Source: Peromyscus leucopus (taxonomy: Eukaryota; Chordata; Mammalia; Rodentia; Cricetidae). Taken from it: a stretch of 64,000 nucleotides of DNA. The stretch spans positions 4,675,501-4,739,500 of the forward strand of contig NC_051071.1 of NCBI RefSeq assembly GCF_004664715.2. Direction: 5' to 3'. Shown here in pieces: positions 1 through 13,019 of this stretch (position 1 is its first letter; the number at the start of each line of letters is the position of its first letter). The notes below the pieces were generated by a model. That model did not search any database. It was not told the origin of the DNA and saw nothing but the letters and a program-made list of their open reading frames with translations. A program made the translations under genes and the position numbers.

Positions 1-176
1 CCAGTAACTCCATGGCCATGTGGCAATATATAGATTAATAGAAATGGGTTAATTTAAAAGTAGGAGCTAGTTAGTAATAAGCCTGAGCCATAAGCCAAGC
101 ATTTATAATTAATATAAGCCTCTGAGTGATTATTTTATAAGCGGCTGTGGACTGGGCAGGATGCAGAAAAATTCTG
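1..176 (+). mobile_element. 3' part of an ERV-type LTR
   Basis: The sequence parallels the 3' half of the LTR at 25596-25997: shared blocks include aatagaaatggg, agctagttag, ataagcctctg and a cagctg/cggctg segment near the end. The LTR probably ends near tctgca at about 177. Its 5' part lies outside the window. Confidence 0.6.
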
Positions 177-275
177 CAAATTTGAGATATGGCCTGTAAA
201 TAATGATCCAGGCACTCTGTTCCTACATACTTGCCTAGATTCTGCAGACATGCTGAGCCTGGAGACACTGGAGAT
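177..275 (+). repeat. fused duplicate of two downstream segments
   Basis: Bases 177-239 match 531-593 with 4 differences in 63. Bases 239-275 match 1069-1105 with 3 differences in 37. The 475 bases that separate the two segments downstream are missing here. No splice signals sit at the junction. Confidence 0.8.
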
Positions 276-530
276 TGTAGAAGAGGATGAGTTTTTATAC
301 TCGCTCAGAGTTCTAAGTAGAGAAACTAATCAGGTGACTGGCAACAATTCAGCTGGGAAATGCTGCTGGGCATGGTAGGGCAGGTCCCGTTGAGGCAGGC
401 AGATATCCGTGAGTGACTTACCCTTTTAAGAGGCTATTTTTTCCCTGGTTCGTTCTCGTTCTCCCTCTCCCCCCCCTCCACCTACCTACCTGTTTATTTT
501 GAGTTAAAATGCTATAGAATGCAGTTCTAA

Positions 531-593
531 CAAATTTGAGATATGACCTGTAAATAATGATCCAGGCACTCCGCTCCTACCTACTTGCCTAGA
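531..593 (+). repeat. source-like copy A of the 177-239 segment
   Basis: This is a 63-bp block beginning caaatttgagatatg and ending cttgcctaga, about 94 percent identical to 177-239. Confidence 0.8.
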
Positions 594-1068
594 ATACCTA
601 AGAAGAAAATAAAACCAGATGAAAGAAATGTCCCCTCATAAGTGAGTGGATAAATGAAACTGTTGGTGTATGCATTGTCATTGCTGAATCCCAGAAGGAT
701 TATGTTGAGTGAAGTATCCGGGTCAGTGAGCTACATGTCTGTTTATATAAAAAATGCAGACAACAGCAACAGGAGGTAATTTAGTTGTGTGAGAACAGGA
801 AGCACAGGGAAGCTTTATTGTGGTGACTATTTCTGAGGTGTGTAATACACAGTTTAGTCTGTGTTATACCATAATAAAACTATTGTTTTTTCCTGGAGAA
901 TGCTCAGACAAGCCTCCTCTCCACTTGTCCATCCCTCCCAACTGTTGTATCCCACCCAGCCTGCTTACTGTCAAGAAGCAGCTGCCATTCTATGAGGCAT
1001 ATCAGGGTAGGTGAAGGACTGAAGTGTGCAGTCAGAAATCCCCAGAGAAGTCAGCCATTGTGAACATG

Positions 1069-1105
1069 ATTCTGCGGACATGCTGAGCCTGGAGGCACTG
1101 GGGAT
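1069..1105 (+). repeat. source-like copy B of the 239-275 segment
   Basis: This is a 37-bp block containing gacatgctgagcctgga, shared with 239-275. Confidence 0.75.
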
Positions 1106-3777
1106 CTGTCACGGGCATGGCACGCATGTGAAACAGCCTACACTTAGGGGTTGTTTTGAGAACCTTTGGTCATCATGGGTAGGTGGTAAGCAACCCAAGG
1201 AATTTGGGGTTCAGAGCTCAAGGACCCCTCAGAGGATGCTTGTTCTCCATCTGTCAAGAATATTCTTGTTGTGGAGAACCTTGTTACCTAAGATGGGTCT
1301 GTTTTGCCAGACTGCTGGTGTGTCCAAGACACTGCATACCACATTGGAATTCCACCTGCACAAATACCTAAAATTTTTCATATCGGAAATAAAGTGTTCT
1401 TTGTAGAATAAACTAAAGAAAATGTAATTTAAAAAAATAAGTAATTTTAAATTGTCTTTAATCCCACCTCCCAGTTCTACTTTTAAATTTTTTGCATATT
1501 ATATTTCATATAAGTATTTTATAATAAAAGTAGAATCACAAGGCTCATACTTTACATCCTCTTTTATCTGAACCTTTTTCCCCATGCTTTATATAGACAT
1601 AGAATATTGCTTTTAGTGTACATATTGCATATCTTGTGACTCAGTTAATTAAAATCCCTTTTGGATTTTGTATTTTGCTGAAAAAATTGGGAAAATAAAT
1701 TACTTTTATTAACAATCAAGTAAAATAATATATAGATAATTAAAATTATATTGAGAGATATAATTTCTCAATTTATATTACAGAAAATAATGCCTTGATC
1801 TAGTAGATATTTTAACCAAAGGAAAGGGAAGTAGTGCCTTTGAGAAGTCAACATACAGTGGTGCTTTGTTATTGAGTGATCATTATTTCATCTGTGGTAG
1901 GCACAAAAATAAACTATCAGTGTGCATTGGATTGTTCTCTAAGGAAGAGTTCTTGTGCATTTCAGATACATTGAAAAGTGTACATCAAAGTAATAGCAAA
2001 CATTTTTAATGCTTTTGTGTTCCATGTATTGTTAGATGTGCATGCATGCACATAAAGAGTGCTGATGGGACATTCTGTTTCTGTAGGGCATAAATTTCCT
2101 TCTAGAAGTTAATCTTAAGAAAATAACTAGAGAGCATTGTAGTAATACCATATTTACAAAAGTGCTATTGTATATAGTAAACAATTGTGTGTTCTGTAGC
2201 AGGGGTTGGTTAAATAAACCATGAAACATCTGTAGATATCCTTAGGATATTGTACCTCCATACAGTGATAGTTTGGTCTATGTTTCTGAAAATAGTTGTT
2301 CAGGAAATAAAATGGGGATAAACCTAACAGTGTGGAATGAAGGTCTGTCATGTATATATACTTTGTGATCTCTGTTGCTAGTCTTAGACCCCTCATGAAG
2401 AAAATAGCACAGCAGCTTCCCTCTGTTGTCTGGTGGCCTAAGAGAAACTCATCACCTGGGAATGCATAGGATAGCCTGTCCACTCAGGTTCCCTGGGGTT
2501 CAGTGAGATGCTTTGACAGTGATCGTCACAACAATGCCTGTCTTACAAGGAGGGAGAGAGAATTCATTCGTTACATATCCTATGTTGACTTCATTTAACA
2601 GGTACAGCAATAAAGTACAGCCATAGCCTGAAACACGAAGCCTTCCTCGAAGCCTATTTCCTCTTTACTCAGTTTACCACAGGATTCTCTTCATGCTTGC
2701 CTTCATGCTAAGGCTTTGGTTTTTCCTCACAGTTTGCCTGTTCTGGGTCTCCTTTCTCTCTGGTGCTTGGTAATAGAAGTTGTGTGTTTGGATTCGGAGT
2801 TTATGGTGAACCTAATAGGTCACTGAACTTTAACAGCTGCTTTTTGCTCAAGGGAACAACTAACTTGTCTGTGGCTCATAGGAGTCATACCCTTCACTGT
2901 CAGCCCACAGGGCAGCTTACCCTGGTCCCTCTCTAAACCATAGAATGAAAGGTCATCCTGATACCACCTAAAAATTGTTCCTTGTATTATAGGAAGAGCT
3001 TGGTGTGGAACATTTCCTGCATTCTGAAATACTGCTACAGACATTTGGGGAACTGCATTTGGGAAGGGCTACCCTTTGGCTGAACTCTGCTCCAGAATCT
3101 GTAGATAGGCAGTTTGGGCACTCTCAGCAGGACTGATGCAGCTGTGCACCAGTGACCTCACAGCTGGAGACTCTTCCTCCCAACACCTAGCCAAGAGAAG
3201 AGTGTAAGTAACAGAAAACAAACAAATGAGTAAAAAAAAGGGGCTCTTCGCTAGAGTCCCGTCCGAAATGCCTGTTGTGTTGTGCTTGCTTAGGCTGAGA
3301 GTAAGTGCACCGTGAAGATGGGGCTGCAGCATCTGGAACCAAATCCAGATGAAGAGGCAGCAAGAGAATGGGCAAAGAGCAAGGCCTCCTGGATGCACCA
3401 CTGGGAATGTTCCCGAGCCACCCTGTTCAGCACATACCCATGGAATACAAGTGGCTTCTGAGTGCACACGACTGGTGCTGTGGAAAAGCGGAGTTCTAAA
3501 ATCTATTTTAGTTTTACTTAATTTAACTAGCTGTACAGGACATGTCATGACCATTTTGTACAGCATAAGATAGACTCAGAAGCTAGACCAGTTAGGCTTA
3601 AATCCCAAGTCCACGGTCTTTTCTCTTGTCCCCTTCCTGACTGCTGGCTTGCAGTCAAGGGTTTCCTGAGACCACTGCTCTCTGCACAGGCTTGGGTGGT
3701 GTCGCTGTTTGTTGTTTTGAATTTGATCTGCCATCTGCTCTTTCAGTTCTAGGTGATTGCTTTGGCCATTGGCCTGT
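1106..3777. other. intronic or upstream sequence without recognisable genes
   Basis: The 1430-2350 part is AT-rich. I see no repeat I can name, no CpG island and no convincing ORF. The 165-codon minus-strand frame at 3069-3566 resembles nothing I know and is probably chance. Confidence 0.6.
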
Positions 3778-3790
3778 TTTGGCTCCTTTT

Positions 3791-3973
3791 TAAATTTTTT
3801 ATTTATTTTTATTTTATGTGAATGCTCTGCATGTATACTTGCGTACCAGAAGAGGGCATCAGATCCTATAATACATGGTTGTCAGTCACCATGTGGTTGC
3901 TAAAAATTGAACTTAGGACCTCTGGAAGAGCAGCCAGTGCTCTTAACTGCTGAACCATTTCTCCAGCCCCTGA
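3791..3973 (-). mobile_element. B2 SINE, antisense
   Basis: On the minus strand it reads ctggagaaatggttcagcag, then the B2 core (cacatggtg-type box, tctggtacgcaag), then an A/T-rich tail. It is flanked by perfect 13-bp repeats tttggctcctttt at 3778-3790 and 3974-3986. Confidence 0.92.
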
Positions 3974-3986
3974 TTTGGCTCCTTTT

Positions 3987-4840
3987 AAATATTGAAATAT
4001 TGGAAATATTGATTTCCTGGTGTTTAACTTGTATTCTTTAAATAAAAGTTGGGAACCCAAGTTGGTTCCTCCATTTGTTTAATTTTACTGGTTCACAAGA
4101 TTGAAAAGTTTGTGCTTAGACTGTACAGCTCCATTTGGCTCATATAAACCTTAGAGAGAAAGGAAAAACTCCAATAATTATGAAAGCTCTGAGAGTGAGA
4201 GGCTTTTGAGCCATAATTGGCTTGGCAGGAAGTAGATATAGAAGATAGGTAGCTGCTTATTTGTTTCTCGATTTACTTCTGCACTTGCTAAGAGCAGGGA
4301 GGAGAGAGAAGAGCCCAGTCTGCTTCTACATTATCTACATTACATTAAAACATTATCCTGGCCCAGCAACTGATACAAGAAAAGTTCTGCAGTTAAGTCC
4401 CTGAATGATGTTCTAGGAGCACAACATCTGCAATTATTTAATTCCATTAATAAAGGCTGCAGGTAGTAGAATTCATATGGAAGGTATTTTTCTGGCAGGT
4501 AGAGAAACCTTTACATCTGCACATGATTATGGACCCCCTTGTGTTGCTTGGCTTCCCCTTCCTTGAGCCCACATTTCTCATGAGGAGCTAATAGTGCATA
4601 ATAATAAAACCCTGGCTGGCAGCCAGGACACAGTTCTGGCTAACTTCTCCAATGTTTGTGAAAGTAGAAAAGGCAGTGCAGCTGTTGGACGATAGGCTTC
4701 TCAGATGAAGGCACAAATGGTAATTGAAATGTAATCAGTATTTTTGTCATCTTGGTATTATAATCCTTTCTACTTTTGTTATGTTAATTGTTCATTTCTT
4801 AGGGTATGTTTTATATTTTTCTCTGATCTATAATCTACTA
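3987..4840. other. intronic sequence, nothing recognised
   Basis: No named repeat, ORF or regulatory cluster was seen. Confidence 0.5.
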
Positions 4841-4855
4841 AAAAGGAGGGAATGC

Positions 4856-5013
4856 GCCGGGCGGTGGTGGCGCACGCCTTTAATCCCAGCACTCGGGAAG
4901 CAGAGCCAGGTGGATCTCTGTGAGTTCGAGGCCAGCCTGGGCTACCAAGTGAGTTCCAGGAAAGGCACAAAGCTACACAGAGAAACCCTGTCTCGAAAAA
5001 CCAAAAAAAAAAA
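4856..5013 (+). mobile_element. young B1 SINE
   Basis: It has an intact head (gccgggcggtggtggcgcac) and the cricetid-type aaaggcacaaagctacacag segment, with CpGs kept and an A tail. Perfect 15-bp TSDs (aaaaggagggaatgc) lie at 4841-4855 and 5014-5028. Confidence 0.95.
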
Positions 5014-5037
5014 AAAAGGAGGGAATGCAAATGTTTT

Positions 5038-5190
5038 TGGGCAGGCGTTGGTGGCATACGCCTTTAATTCCAGCACTCAGGAGGCAGGGGTAGGTGGATC
5101 AAGGGCAGCCTGGTCTACAAAGTGAGTTCGAGAACAGCCAGAGCTGAAACCCTGTCTTGAAAAACAAACAAACAAACAAAACAAAAAAAC
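5038..5190 (+). mobile_element. B1 SINE
   Basis: It has a gcctttaattccagcactc box and a (CAAA)n-type tail. It lies only 10 bases after the TSD of the preceding B1. Flanks aaatgttttt and aaacgtttta may be a decayed TSD. Confidence 0.88.
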
Positions 5191-7694
5191 GTTTTAGGCA
5201 TTTTTTTCTTTTCTTTTTTTTTAAATGACTAATTAGTTCACATTTGTCAGCTGAAGGCTTATTTTAAATAGCTACACAATTATACCGTAAGATACCTTCC
5301 TGTAAGACTCAGGTTTCAAATAGCAGAAGAAGGAGCTCTAAGACATAGAGTGCCTGAATTCTAAAACGGGCTGGAAGGTTCCAAAGTAGGCTCTACATTC
5401 CTTGTGCTCCCAGTGATCTGGTTTGGGCCGCTGGAGATGAATTTGTTCTGATCAGTGAGGAGGTGGAATGTGTGCAGGAGTTTCATTGGTACTTGAGGCT
5501 TTCAAAGTGTTTTTTAGCAGAAGGAACCCAGCTGCTGAGCACTTCGCAGCCTTTGTGACATGCTTTAAAGATCCCAATGGCCTCCAGATCTGAGCCAGCC
5601 CAGCTAAACCACTGTCCCCACTGGTGTTTGGGATGTGCTGTGACAACTCTAGCCTTTCTACAGAAAAGGAGTAAGGTGATGGGCAGCTAGGTGGCTTGAC
5701 CCACATCCCCTGCTGGGGCTGACTTGGAAATAGGATGGCCTGTTTCCAGAAGGGATCTTTGACCTCTCAGTAGGCCAGTACACTGTACTGCAAAGAATTG
5801 TGTTGAGCAGCTGCTGAGAGCAGGACTCTGGTTCCCTAGTAAGAAGGCCGACTCAACCCTGTCCTCACCTTGCTAGGAAATTGCCTTCTGTAAGAGATGG
5901 AGACACTGCCTTGGGTGCTTTTTTTCTTTTCTTTTTTTTTTTCTTATGGAAACAAATATATTGTTAGTTAAGATGGTATCTTTGATACTGGGTGCCATCA
6001 CTCTGGGATCTCAGAATAGCAGGTCTCCTCTGTCTTTGTACAAACCTCCCCCCTTCTAGGCATAGTGCAGGTAATTTAAGACTATCAAATACTAACCTGG
6101 TACAGGTGAGGATCGGGGTACCCTGAGGTTAGAAGTGTTATGCTTTGAGGAGTGGGCGCATCTGTCCAGTCTGTCATGCCGTGGAGGCTTCTGCTCTGTC
6201 CCCTTGATGTGCTCACACTCCTTGGTGTTTCGGTCAGGTTCATGGAGGTTGGTAGCCCGGTGTCCCTTGCTGACACAGAGCATTGGAGTTACTGCCCCAA
6301 ATTGAGCCTGGAGACTCTGGGCAAAAAAAAGCATTGGGAGGAGCCCGAGGAATTGTGGGAAGTGAGAACTGGATATGAAATGGTGCTCAAGGAGTTTTGT
6401 GGGTTTTTTTTTTTTGTTTTGTTTTTTGTTTTTTTAATAAAAACTTGATTGTGTTTTTGGTATTTGTAGCTTTCTGAAAATTTGTGTTTTAAGTGATTAA
6501 CATAGTTTTGAATGTTTGACATAAAAATATTGTATTTTGTATAGCAGGCCTGGATTCATAGCAGGCTTTAGTTCATTTCCAGACCTGTCTTTTATTTTTA
6601 TGACAACATCCATTTCCAAATGTGAAACTCAGGAAGAATATGTGTGTTTCTCTTTTCTGGATATCAAAGAATTCCTCCCCTGACCGAAAGACTCACTGCC
6701 CTCTCGAATGACACCCTGTCCCCACAAGCCCCCACCTCTGTCCTTTAGCCAGGGAGGCCTCAGCTCCTCCATCTTCTGGAAGCTGATGGTGGAGGCTTGT
6801 TAGTGTTGTCGGGAGTCAGTACAGAACCTAAGGAATGTACATCATAGTGAGCAAATGCATCCATTTTGTGCTCTGGAGATGGTCAGAAGGGTCTGGCTTT
6901 CCCTGCTCACCCCCCGCCCCCCGTGGGTTGGCATATACAGAGAAGGCTGGTCCTGACATAGCACCTGTCTCTGGCAGCAGGATCAGAATAGAGGTGGAAG
7001 AGAGCTCTTGCTGTTTAGAGGAAGAGAGGTAGGTACTCACTTTAGAGAATGCATTTGGGGACTGTGTGTACATGGTTGAGGGTGCAAGTGAACTCACTTT
7101 ATTGAACACCTCTGTAAACAAAATCATACAGTAATGTACAGAAAATTCTGTTGGATTCCACACTGAATATATTGTTTGTTTTTTCCAATTCTTTCAGATT
7201 GTGGTGAGGTTTAAGCAAATTGTAGAAATAGAAGTTTAATAGCGTTAAAATGGTTTTTCTGGGATTGTCATGTTCTCCCTTTTAAGTGCCATAGGCCAGC
7301 TTTTATGTAACTGTTTTATTTGCAAGACTACAGATGTCCAAGTCAGCTTGGGAAGCGCTGAAAAGCACACAGAGGGAAGGAAGGCTGAGGATGTGCTCAA
7401 CCAAGCAGTGAGAGCCGTGAGTGGCCTCTGAGCAAACTTCATAAGTTAAACCAGTTGTGCCTAGAACTTAAGTCAATTTGTGAAGGAGAAGTGGTCTTAT
7501 TTAAAATAAATATTATAGGCAAATCAAGTGAAATCAGTATTTCTTTAGTTCTAAGAATCACTCATCCTCCTTTGAGCCAGGTGAAAATAAATTTCTAATA
7601 AAAATTCATCCTTTGCTAAATGAATCTGCATAAAGGGCAGGCTGTCCTTATATGACAGTGATTTTTCTGGGGTCCAGGATTCATATGACTTTGG
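5191..7694. other. intronic sequence without genes or recognisable repeats
   Basis: Only simple T-rich tracts (for example 5930-5945 and 6403-6437) were seen. Several short ORFs here have no recognisable product. Confidence 0.55.
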
Positions 7695-7710
7695 CAGAAA
7701 TAGAATCTTT

Positions 7711-7896
7711 TTAAAAAATATTTTATTTATTTATTATGTATTCAGTGTTCTGTCTTCATGTATGCCTGCACACCAGAAGAGGACACCAGATCTCATTATC
7801 GATGGTTGTGAGCCACCATGTGGTTGGTGGGAATTGAACTCAGGACCTCTGGAAGAGCAGCCAGTGCTCTTACCTTCTGAGCCATCTCTCCAGCCC
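7711..7896 (-). mobile_element. B2 SINE, antisense
   Basis: The minus strand begins ggctggagagatggctcaga and ends in an A/T-rich tail. Perfect 16-bp TSDs (cagaaatagaatcttt) lie at 7695-7710 and 7897-7912. Confidence 0.95.
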
Positions 7897-8090
7897 CAGA
7901 AATAGAATCTTTGTGTTTCATAGTTATATGCTGGGAGGTGACATGCTGCCATCTGTCATTTTATTGTGAGATTGTTTTTGAGTATTTGCTGTGGCATGGG
8001 AACAGGTAGGCTCCTGGGGCTTGCAGGCCTATGTGCATATCAGTAATGCTTGATATACTGTTTTTGTTTGTGGTAATTTCACATATTTTC

Positions 8091-8269
8091 TTTTTTTTTT
8101 CTTTTTTCTTTTTTCTTTTGGTTTTTCGAGACAGGGTTTCCCTGTGTAGCTTTGTGCCTTTCCTGGAACTCGCTTTGGAGACCAGGCTGGCCTTGAACTC
8201 ACAGAGATCCGAGTGGCTCTGCCTCCCAAGTGCTGGGATTAAAGGCGTGCGCCACCACCGCCCAGCCAG
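8091..8269 (-). mobile_element. B1 SINE, antisense
   Basis: It has a poly-T head, the cgagacagggtttc box and the gcgtgcgccaccaccgccc end. The 14-bp TSDs at 8077-8090 and 8270-8283 differ at one base. Confidence 0.94.
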
Positions 8270-8283
8270 TTTTACATATTTTC

Positions 8284-9133
8284 ATATAGCCTTGATTCCA
8301 GAAAATTGAGATATGCATTTCACTTTATAATTTGCCAAGAATTTTGGCACTGGCTGCTCCAGTGCCAAAGGAAAAAACTTCCAAATAGAAAGTCCCTTCT
8401 GTGGCTGCTCCTCTGTTGTTCGGGAAAGCACAGTTTTGGCTTACTACCCTTCACACCGAATAAAGCAGTTAAGTGCCAAACTCAGTGAAACTCAGGTTGG
8501 TGTTTTGGCATTGGTACTGTTAGAACTATATTCTGATGTTACTTAAAACTGGAAGTAAGTGTAAGGTTGAAAAGACTGTTTATAGTGGTCAGAAACTCCA
8601 CCTTGTCTGTGAACCCTGGTGTTAGGCTTGTTCTCAGTTAATGAGGTCAGTTTTAATTGCTCTTTGTAAGTGGTGCAGAAGCAAAGATGACCTTTACCTG
8701 TCATGTATATTATCATAGCTGTGTATTAATTTTAAAAAATTTAGTTTGTTTCAAATTTAGTGATGTTTGAGTCTGATAAATGAACATTGGAGAAGCTAAC
8801 CCTGCCTTGTTTTATTGTTCACTTTCAAAATATAGCTGATTTTTAAAAAGATTAGGACTTAAGAAATTATATTTAAAATTTAGATAGCTATCACATGTAG
8901 GCAGAGAAAAGGAATAATGTACTTTGTTTAAAATGTTAATGTATAAACAGTAAATGAAGATAACACACTTAATATCAAGATTTTTAATTGAAGAGACTCA
9001 GGTAATAAATACGTTTATCATCTCACTGTTCCTTGTTTGGTTCTGTCAGATGGAGGAAGGACAAGGAAGGGTCCCATTCTTCCCTTCTACATTTTATAGA
9101 CCTGTGTTTATGGTTATGCTGTTTTTAAGTTCT
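8284..9133. other. intronic sequence, nothing recognised
   Basis: AT-rich from about 8690 to 9010, with no named repeat and no convincing ORF. Confidence 0.5.
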
Positions 9134-9322
9134 TTTTAAATTTTATTTTTACTTACGTGTCTGCATATGTAGTCTCCATGGAAACCAGAAGAGGGAGTTG
9201 GATTCCCTAGAACTAGAGTTTCAGACAGTTGTGAGTTGCTAATGTAAGCGCTGAGAACTGAGCACAGGTTCTCTTTAAGAGAAGCAACTGCCTGTAATTG
9301 CTGAATGATTTTCCCAGTCCTA
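9134..9322 (-). mobile_element. degenerate B2-family SINE, antisense
   Basis: The minus-strand order of a tctggtt/ccagaagaggg block, a gttgtgagttgct block and a ctgggaaaatcattcagc head matches a diverged B2. Confidence 0.7.
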
Positions 9323-9444
9323 ATAAGTCTTTAAAGTATGATGACGAGATCTGGCTGGTAAGGTGTTTTCATGTAAAAGTAACTAAGCCACTGTGTTTCT
9401 CACCACTGGCTTTGTTGTTGTTGTTGTTATTGTTTTGGTTCTGT

Positions 9445-9588
9445 TTTTTTTCAAGACAGGGTTTCTCTCTGTAATCCTGGCTATCCTGGAACTCACTCTG
9501 TAGATGAGGATGGCCTTGAACTCAGAGATCTGCCTGCCTCTGCCTCCCGAGTGCTGGGATTAAAGGTGTGCGCCACCACTGCAGCATG
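9445..9588 (-). mobile_element. B1 SINE, antisense
   Basis: It contains caagacagggtttctctc and gtgctgggattaaaggtgtg, preceded by a (GTT)n/T-rich tail. Confidence 0.92.
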
Positions 9589-11309
9589 GAAATTTTACCT
9601 TTCTTTGTTAGCCAAACAAGGGCTGACAATAGTATAGACCGCAAAAGGTTGTTGGGTAGGAGAGAATGAGAAAGCAAGGAAAGCAGGATGGTCCATGAAG
9701 CAAACCTTCAACGATGTTTTCGTTGAGTTGGGGTTTAGACCCACCAACTTTGTGTTAGAGGTTAGATTGCACTCTTCTGGCTCTGGACACAGCAGTTATA
9801 AAAGTATTGTGACAAAAATATCATGGTCACATTGACTTGGTCCAGTTGTTTAACTCCTGAGGTTTAAAATAATAGGATGGAAAAATAATACTAGACAAAT
9901 GCTGCTATCACTCAAAACAGAATTCATATATTAGTAAAACTGCTTAATAATGTTAACAGTCTACTAAGAAGATAAAATGATTATAATGGGGCTGGACATG
10001 GTGGTGCATGCTTTCAACTCCTGCACTCTGAGCCTCATGGTAGGGGATTTAATAAATGATTGATAAATGGACTAAAGTTGATTATAGTAGCCCTCCCTTT
10101 GTTATCAAGGTGTAAGAAAAAATGTCACTACTGTTTCTTCTCAGAGTGGTCAGATTTTATGAGTTTGGGATGTAATCTCTATAGCAGTATGCTTTAAAAT
10201 TTATTATTTGTTTGTTTGTGAGAGAGTGTAAGCGAGAACAGTATTTGCTCCTATGTGCATGCTGACTGGAACCTGACAGGAGCTTCAGGCTGTCTCCTCA
10301 AGCCATGGTCGTAAAGAACCTGGACATTCTTCACACCTGGGATGGTGTTGGCAGTTACTCATTGTAGAGCTTAGGAGTAACTGGGAGCCTGGAGATTGAA
10401 CTCAGGCCATTAGGATCAGCAGTAGGTGCTTTGTCCTTTGGAGCCACCTTGTAGACCTTGTTGGGGCTTTGTTGTTTAATTGTTTCTTAAGCATAGGATG
10501 GTTTTCTAATACAGTGTATGCTTGTGAATTTGAATTTTAACTGTGTGTCTCCATGTTTGTGTACGAGGATTCCCAGTACAGAAAGCGGAAGTTGTCACTC
10601 TCAAGAGCTTAGACTTAGCTATCTGAATATCACAGACATTTTTCTTCATCCATATTCTCCATCTCTCCAAAGACATCATTATCAAACAATGAGTTTGTAC
10701 AGTGGAGTCTTGGGTCCTCTGCAGACACTCACTCCACGAACCTCAGTAGCAGTTGGTGACCTTGTTTACAGGTCACTGGTTGCTTAAGTGTTCCTCTGTG
10801 TTGGCTGTTTTACACTCATTGCAGAATACTTCATCAGGCAAGTAGTAGTAGTAGACAGGGTATAATTGTCCTGAGTTTTGGTGACTAAATAGTTGTGAAG
10901 GCTGATGTTAAACTCTCATAGGTCTAGTACTGAAGAATCTCATATATACAGTTTGTTGTCTTCAAAGTCCTGAGAACAACTTATTTTTATTTTTAATGTT
11001 TTTAAAAAATAGTGGATTAACAGTTCAATGAATATTTTTACATGTCTTCTATGAGTGAAATGGGAAGGTTTGAAGTGTGTGTAGAGCTTGTAAATTCTGT
11101 AAGAGCAATTGTTAACTTCTGATTTCCCTCCTGAAAGTGGGTTGGCAGGTGTGGGTCATCCTGTTCATTTTACTTGAATTTATTTGAACTTTTAACTAAG
11201 ATTGGTTAACAAATAAGTGTATGCATATGTGTATTACCAGTGAAAATTCCATGTATTCCCTATTCTCTATTACTTTTTTCTATAAGATCTTACTAGTTTA
11301 GATAGTTTA
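9589..11309. other. intronic sequence with weak SINE remnants
   Basis: A fragment at 9990-10030 looks like the head of a B1. The 10205-10455 stretch keeps gagattgaactcaggcc and gagccacctt, resembling a heavily diverged B3/B4-type element on the minus strand. Nothing else is recognisable. Confidence 0.45.
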
Positions 11310-11322
11310 AAAAAATACTGTC

Positions 11323-11472
11323 TGCCAGTTGGTGGTGGCACACTCCTTTAATCCTAACACTCAGGAGGCAGAAGCAGGCAGATCTGTGAATCTGAGAACA
11401 GCCTGGTCTATGGAGTTCCAGGACAGCCAGAGCTACACAGAGAAACCCTGTCTTGAAGAATAAAATAAAGGG
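11323..11472 (+). mobile_element. B1 SINE
   Basis: It has a ggtggtggcacactccttta head, a gccagagctacacagagaaa segment and an A-rich tail. Similar flanks around aatactgtct/atactgtca suggest a decayed TSD. Confidence 0.88.
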
Positions 11473-13019
11473 AAAAAAATATACTGTCATGGGTAAAATT
11501 TAAATTTAAAAAGGAAAACCAAGATTTTAATAGTGTGTGTATATGGAGAAGTACTTTGATGTATGCGTTCACATTAATTGGTATACTTTTAAACTGAGTT
11601 TGTGATTGTGGGGTGACCACTGAGTAACCCCTCATAGTGTCCATGAGCGGCTGGTCAGCCTTAGGGTAAGAAAGAGCCAGGGAGCCCTGAAAGCATGGTC
11701 ATGGTAGTCTGTGAGTAACAGAAGAGGCCTGCAAAGTAGAGTAGAAGAAACTCTTGTTTCTTCATAGGACAAAACACTGGGTTTACAGTTGCCTATGTGA
11801 CAGAAAATAAATGTGACATGTTAGGAAATAACAGGGTAGATAAAATGTTTTTACTTCGTGATATTCCAGGTATTGACTTTTAAATTTCATCGACAGAGAG
11901 AACTAATTGAATGCTTCTAAACCAGGAATGGTAATACTTTGGTTTCTTTCCTAATGGTCACAACCTGTAGTAGTCAATGCCAAAACTCTAAGAACCTTTT
12001 GTTTCATGGATGTAGAATCATAGTTTCCTCACCAATGTTCTGTTTTGACCCACTGGTTTGAAAAAATTAAGTTAGTTTCTGTCTATTAAAGGAAAATATG
12101 ATAACATATTTGAAATTTCTTTGGATCGTTTGGGAAATTCCTGTTCATAAGGCAAGAGTAGAAACTAATCTGAGAGGGAGAGCTGTTGGCCTTTTCTTAA
12201 AACTATATTATTATTATTTCTTTCTTTATATCCACATGTGGACACCTAGTGAAGAAGAGAAGGTAGATAGACGCTTTAAATGGTCTGCTCAAAATCTAGT
12301 CACAAAGAACGTGGCCATGACCTGTGTCACTCTTAGGACAGTGCTGACTTGACTCATTACAGGGCTGTCACAGGAACTCATACAATGGAGACAGAGTCAG
12401 ACAGACTTAATCTGCCCTGGGAATGCAGGATTGAAAGGGAAAATCCAGCCTGTTGTAGATCACCTCCAAGGCACACCTCCTTGTGTGGTGTGAGTTCTCA
12501 TAGCTGACACAGCCTCTTGCTGAGGAGCTGCAGCATGGTCTCTTGGTCAGTAGGTGGCACCAGATAGCAAAACTTACCTGGTGAGGGTTTGCACTGCTTG
12601 GGTTTCTCCTTGAGCTGGATTAAATCAAGTTTTCAGTACTTTGAATAATTATACTCTGAGGGATTAATAATACTATCAAGTTTTTCTTTACTAGAGATAA
12701 AATGTTCCAAGACAGATTTTATAAAAAGCTTTGGTGTTGGAGTAGTCATGAAAGCTAACCATCTCCAAGGTCAAATAGTGTGACTGCATTGGCTGGTCCT
12801 CCCTCCTTCCTTGACTCTCTCCCTACGTTATAGTTGTTTAACTAGAAGGTCACTCAGTCAATAGAATTTAGCTTTTTATTTTGTGTTTTGGTGAAATTCT
12901 GTAAATATATTGTTAAAATAACTTAAAAAATTAGTATGCCAACACATTTGTCATGTTGGGCTTGACTGCATCTGTCAGATGGGAATGCCACTCCCATTAA
13001 GGAATTTATGCCATGAAGG
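11473..13019. other. intronic sequence, nothing recognised
   Basis: No named repeat or convincing gene was seen. A short frame at 12098-12352 has no recognisable product. Confidence 0.5.

Noticed and set aside
3069..3566. 165-codon minus-strand open frame
   Set aside because: No recognisable domain, no splice or retrocopy signals, and overlapping frames of similar length on both strands. Probably chance.
4779..5057. Minus-strand frame with a motif like FFETGFLCVALCLSWNSL that recurs at 17497-17736, 40958-41158 and other places
   Set aside because: It is the translation of antisense B1 SINE sequence. The recurrence reflects the repeat, not a protein family.
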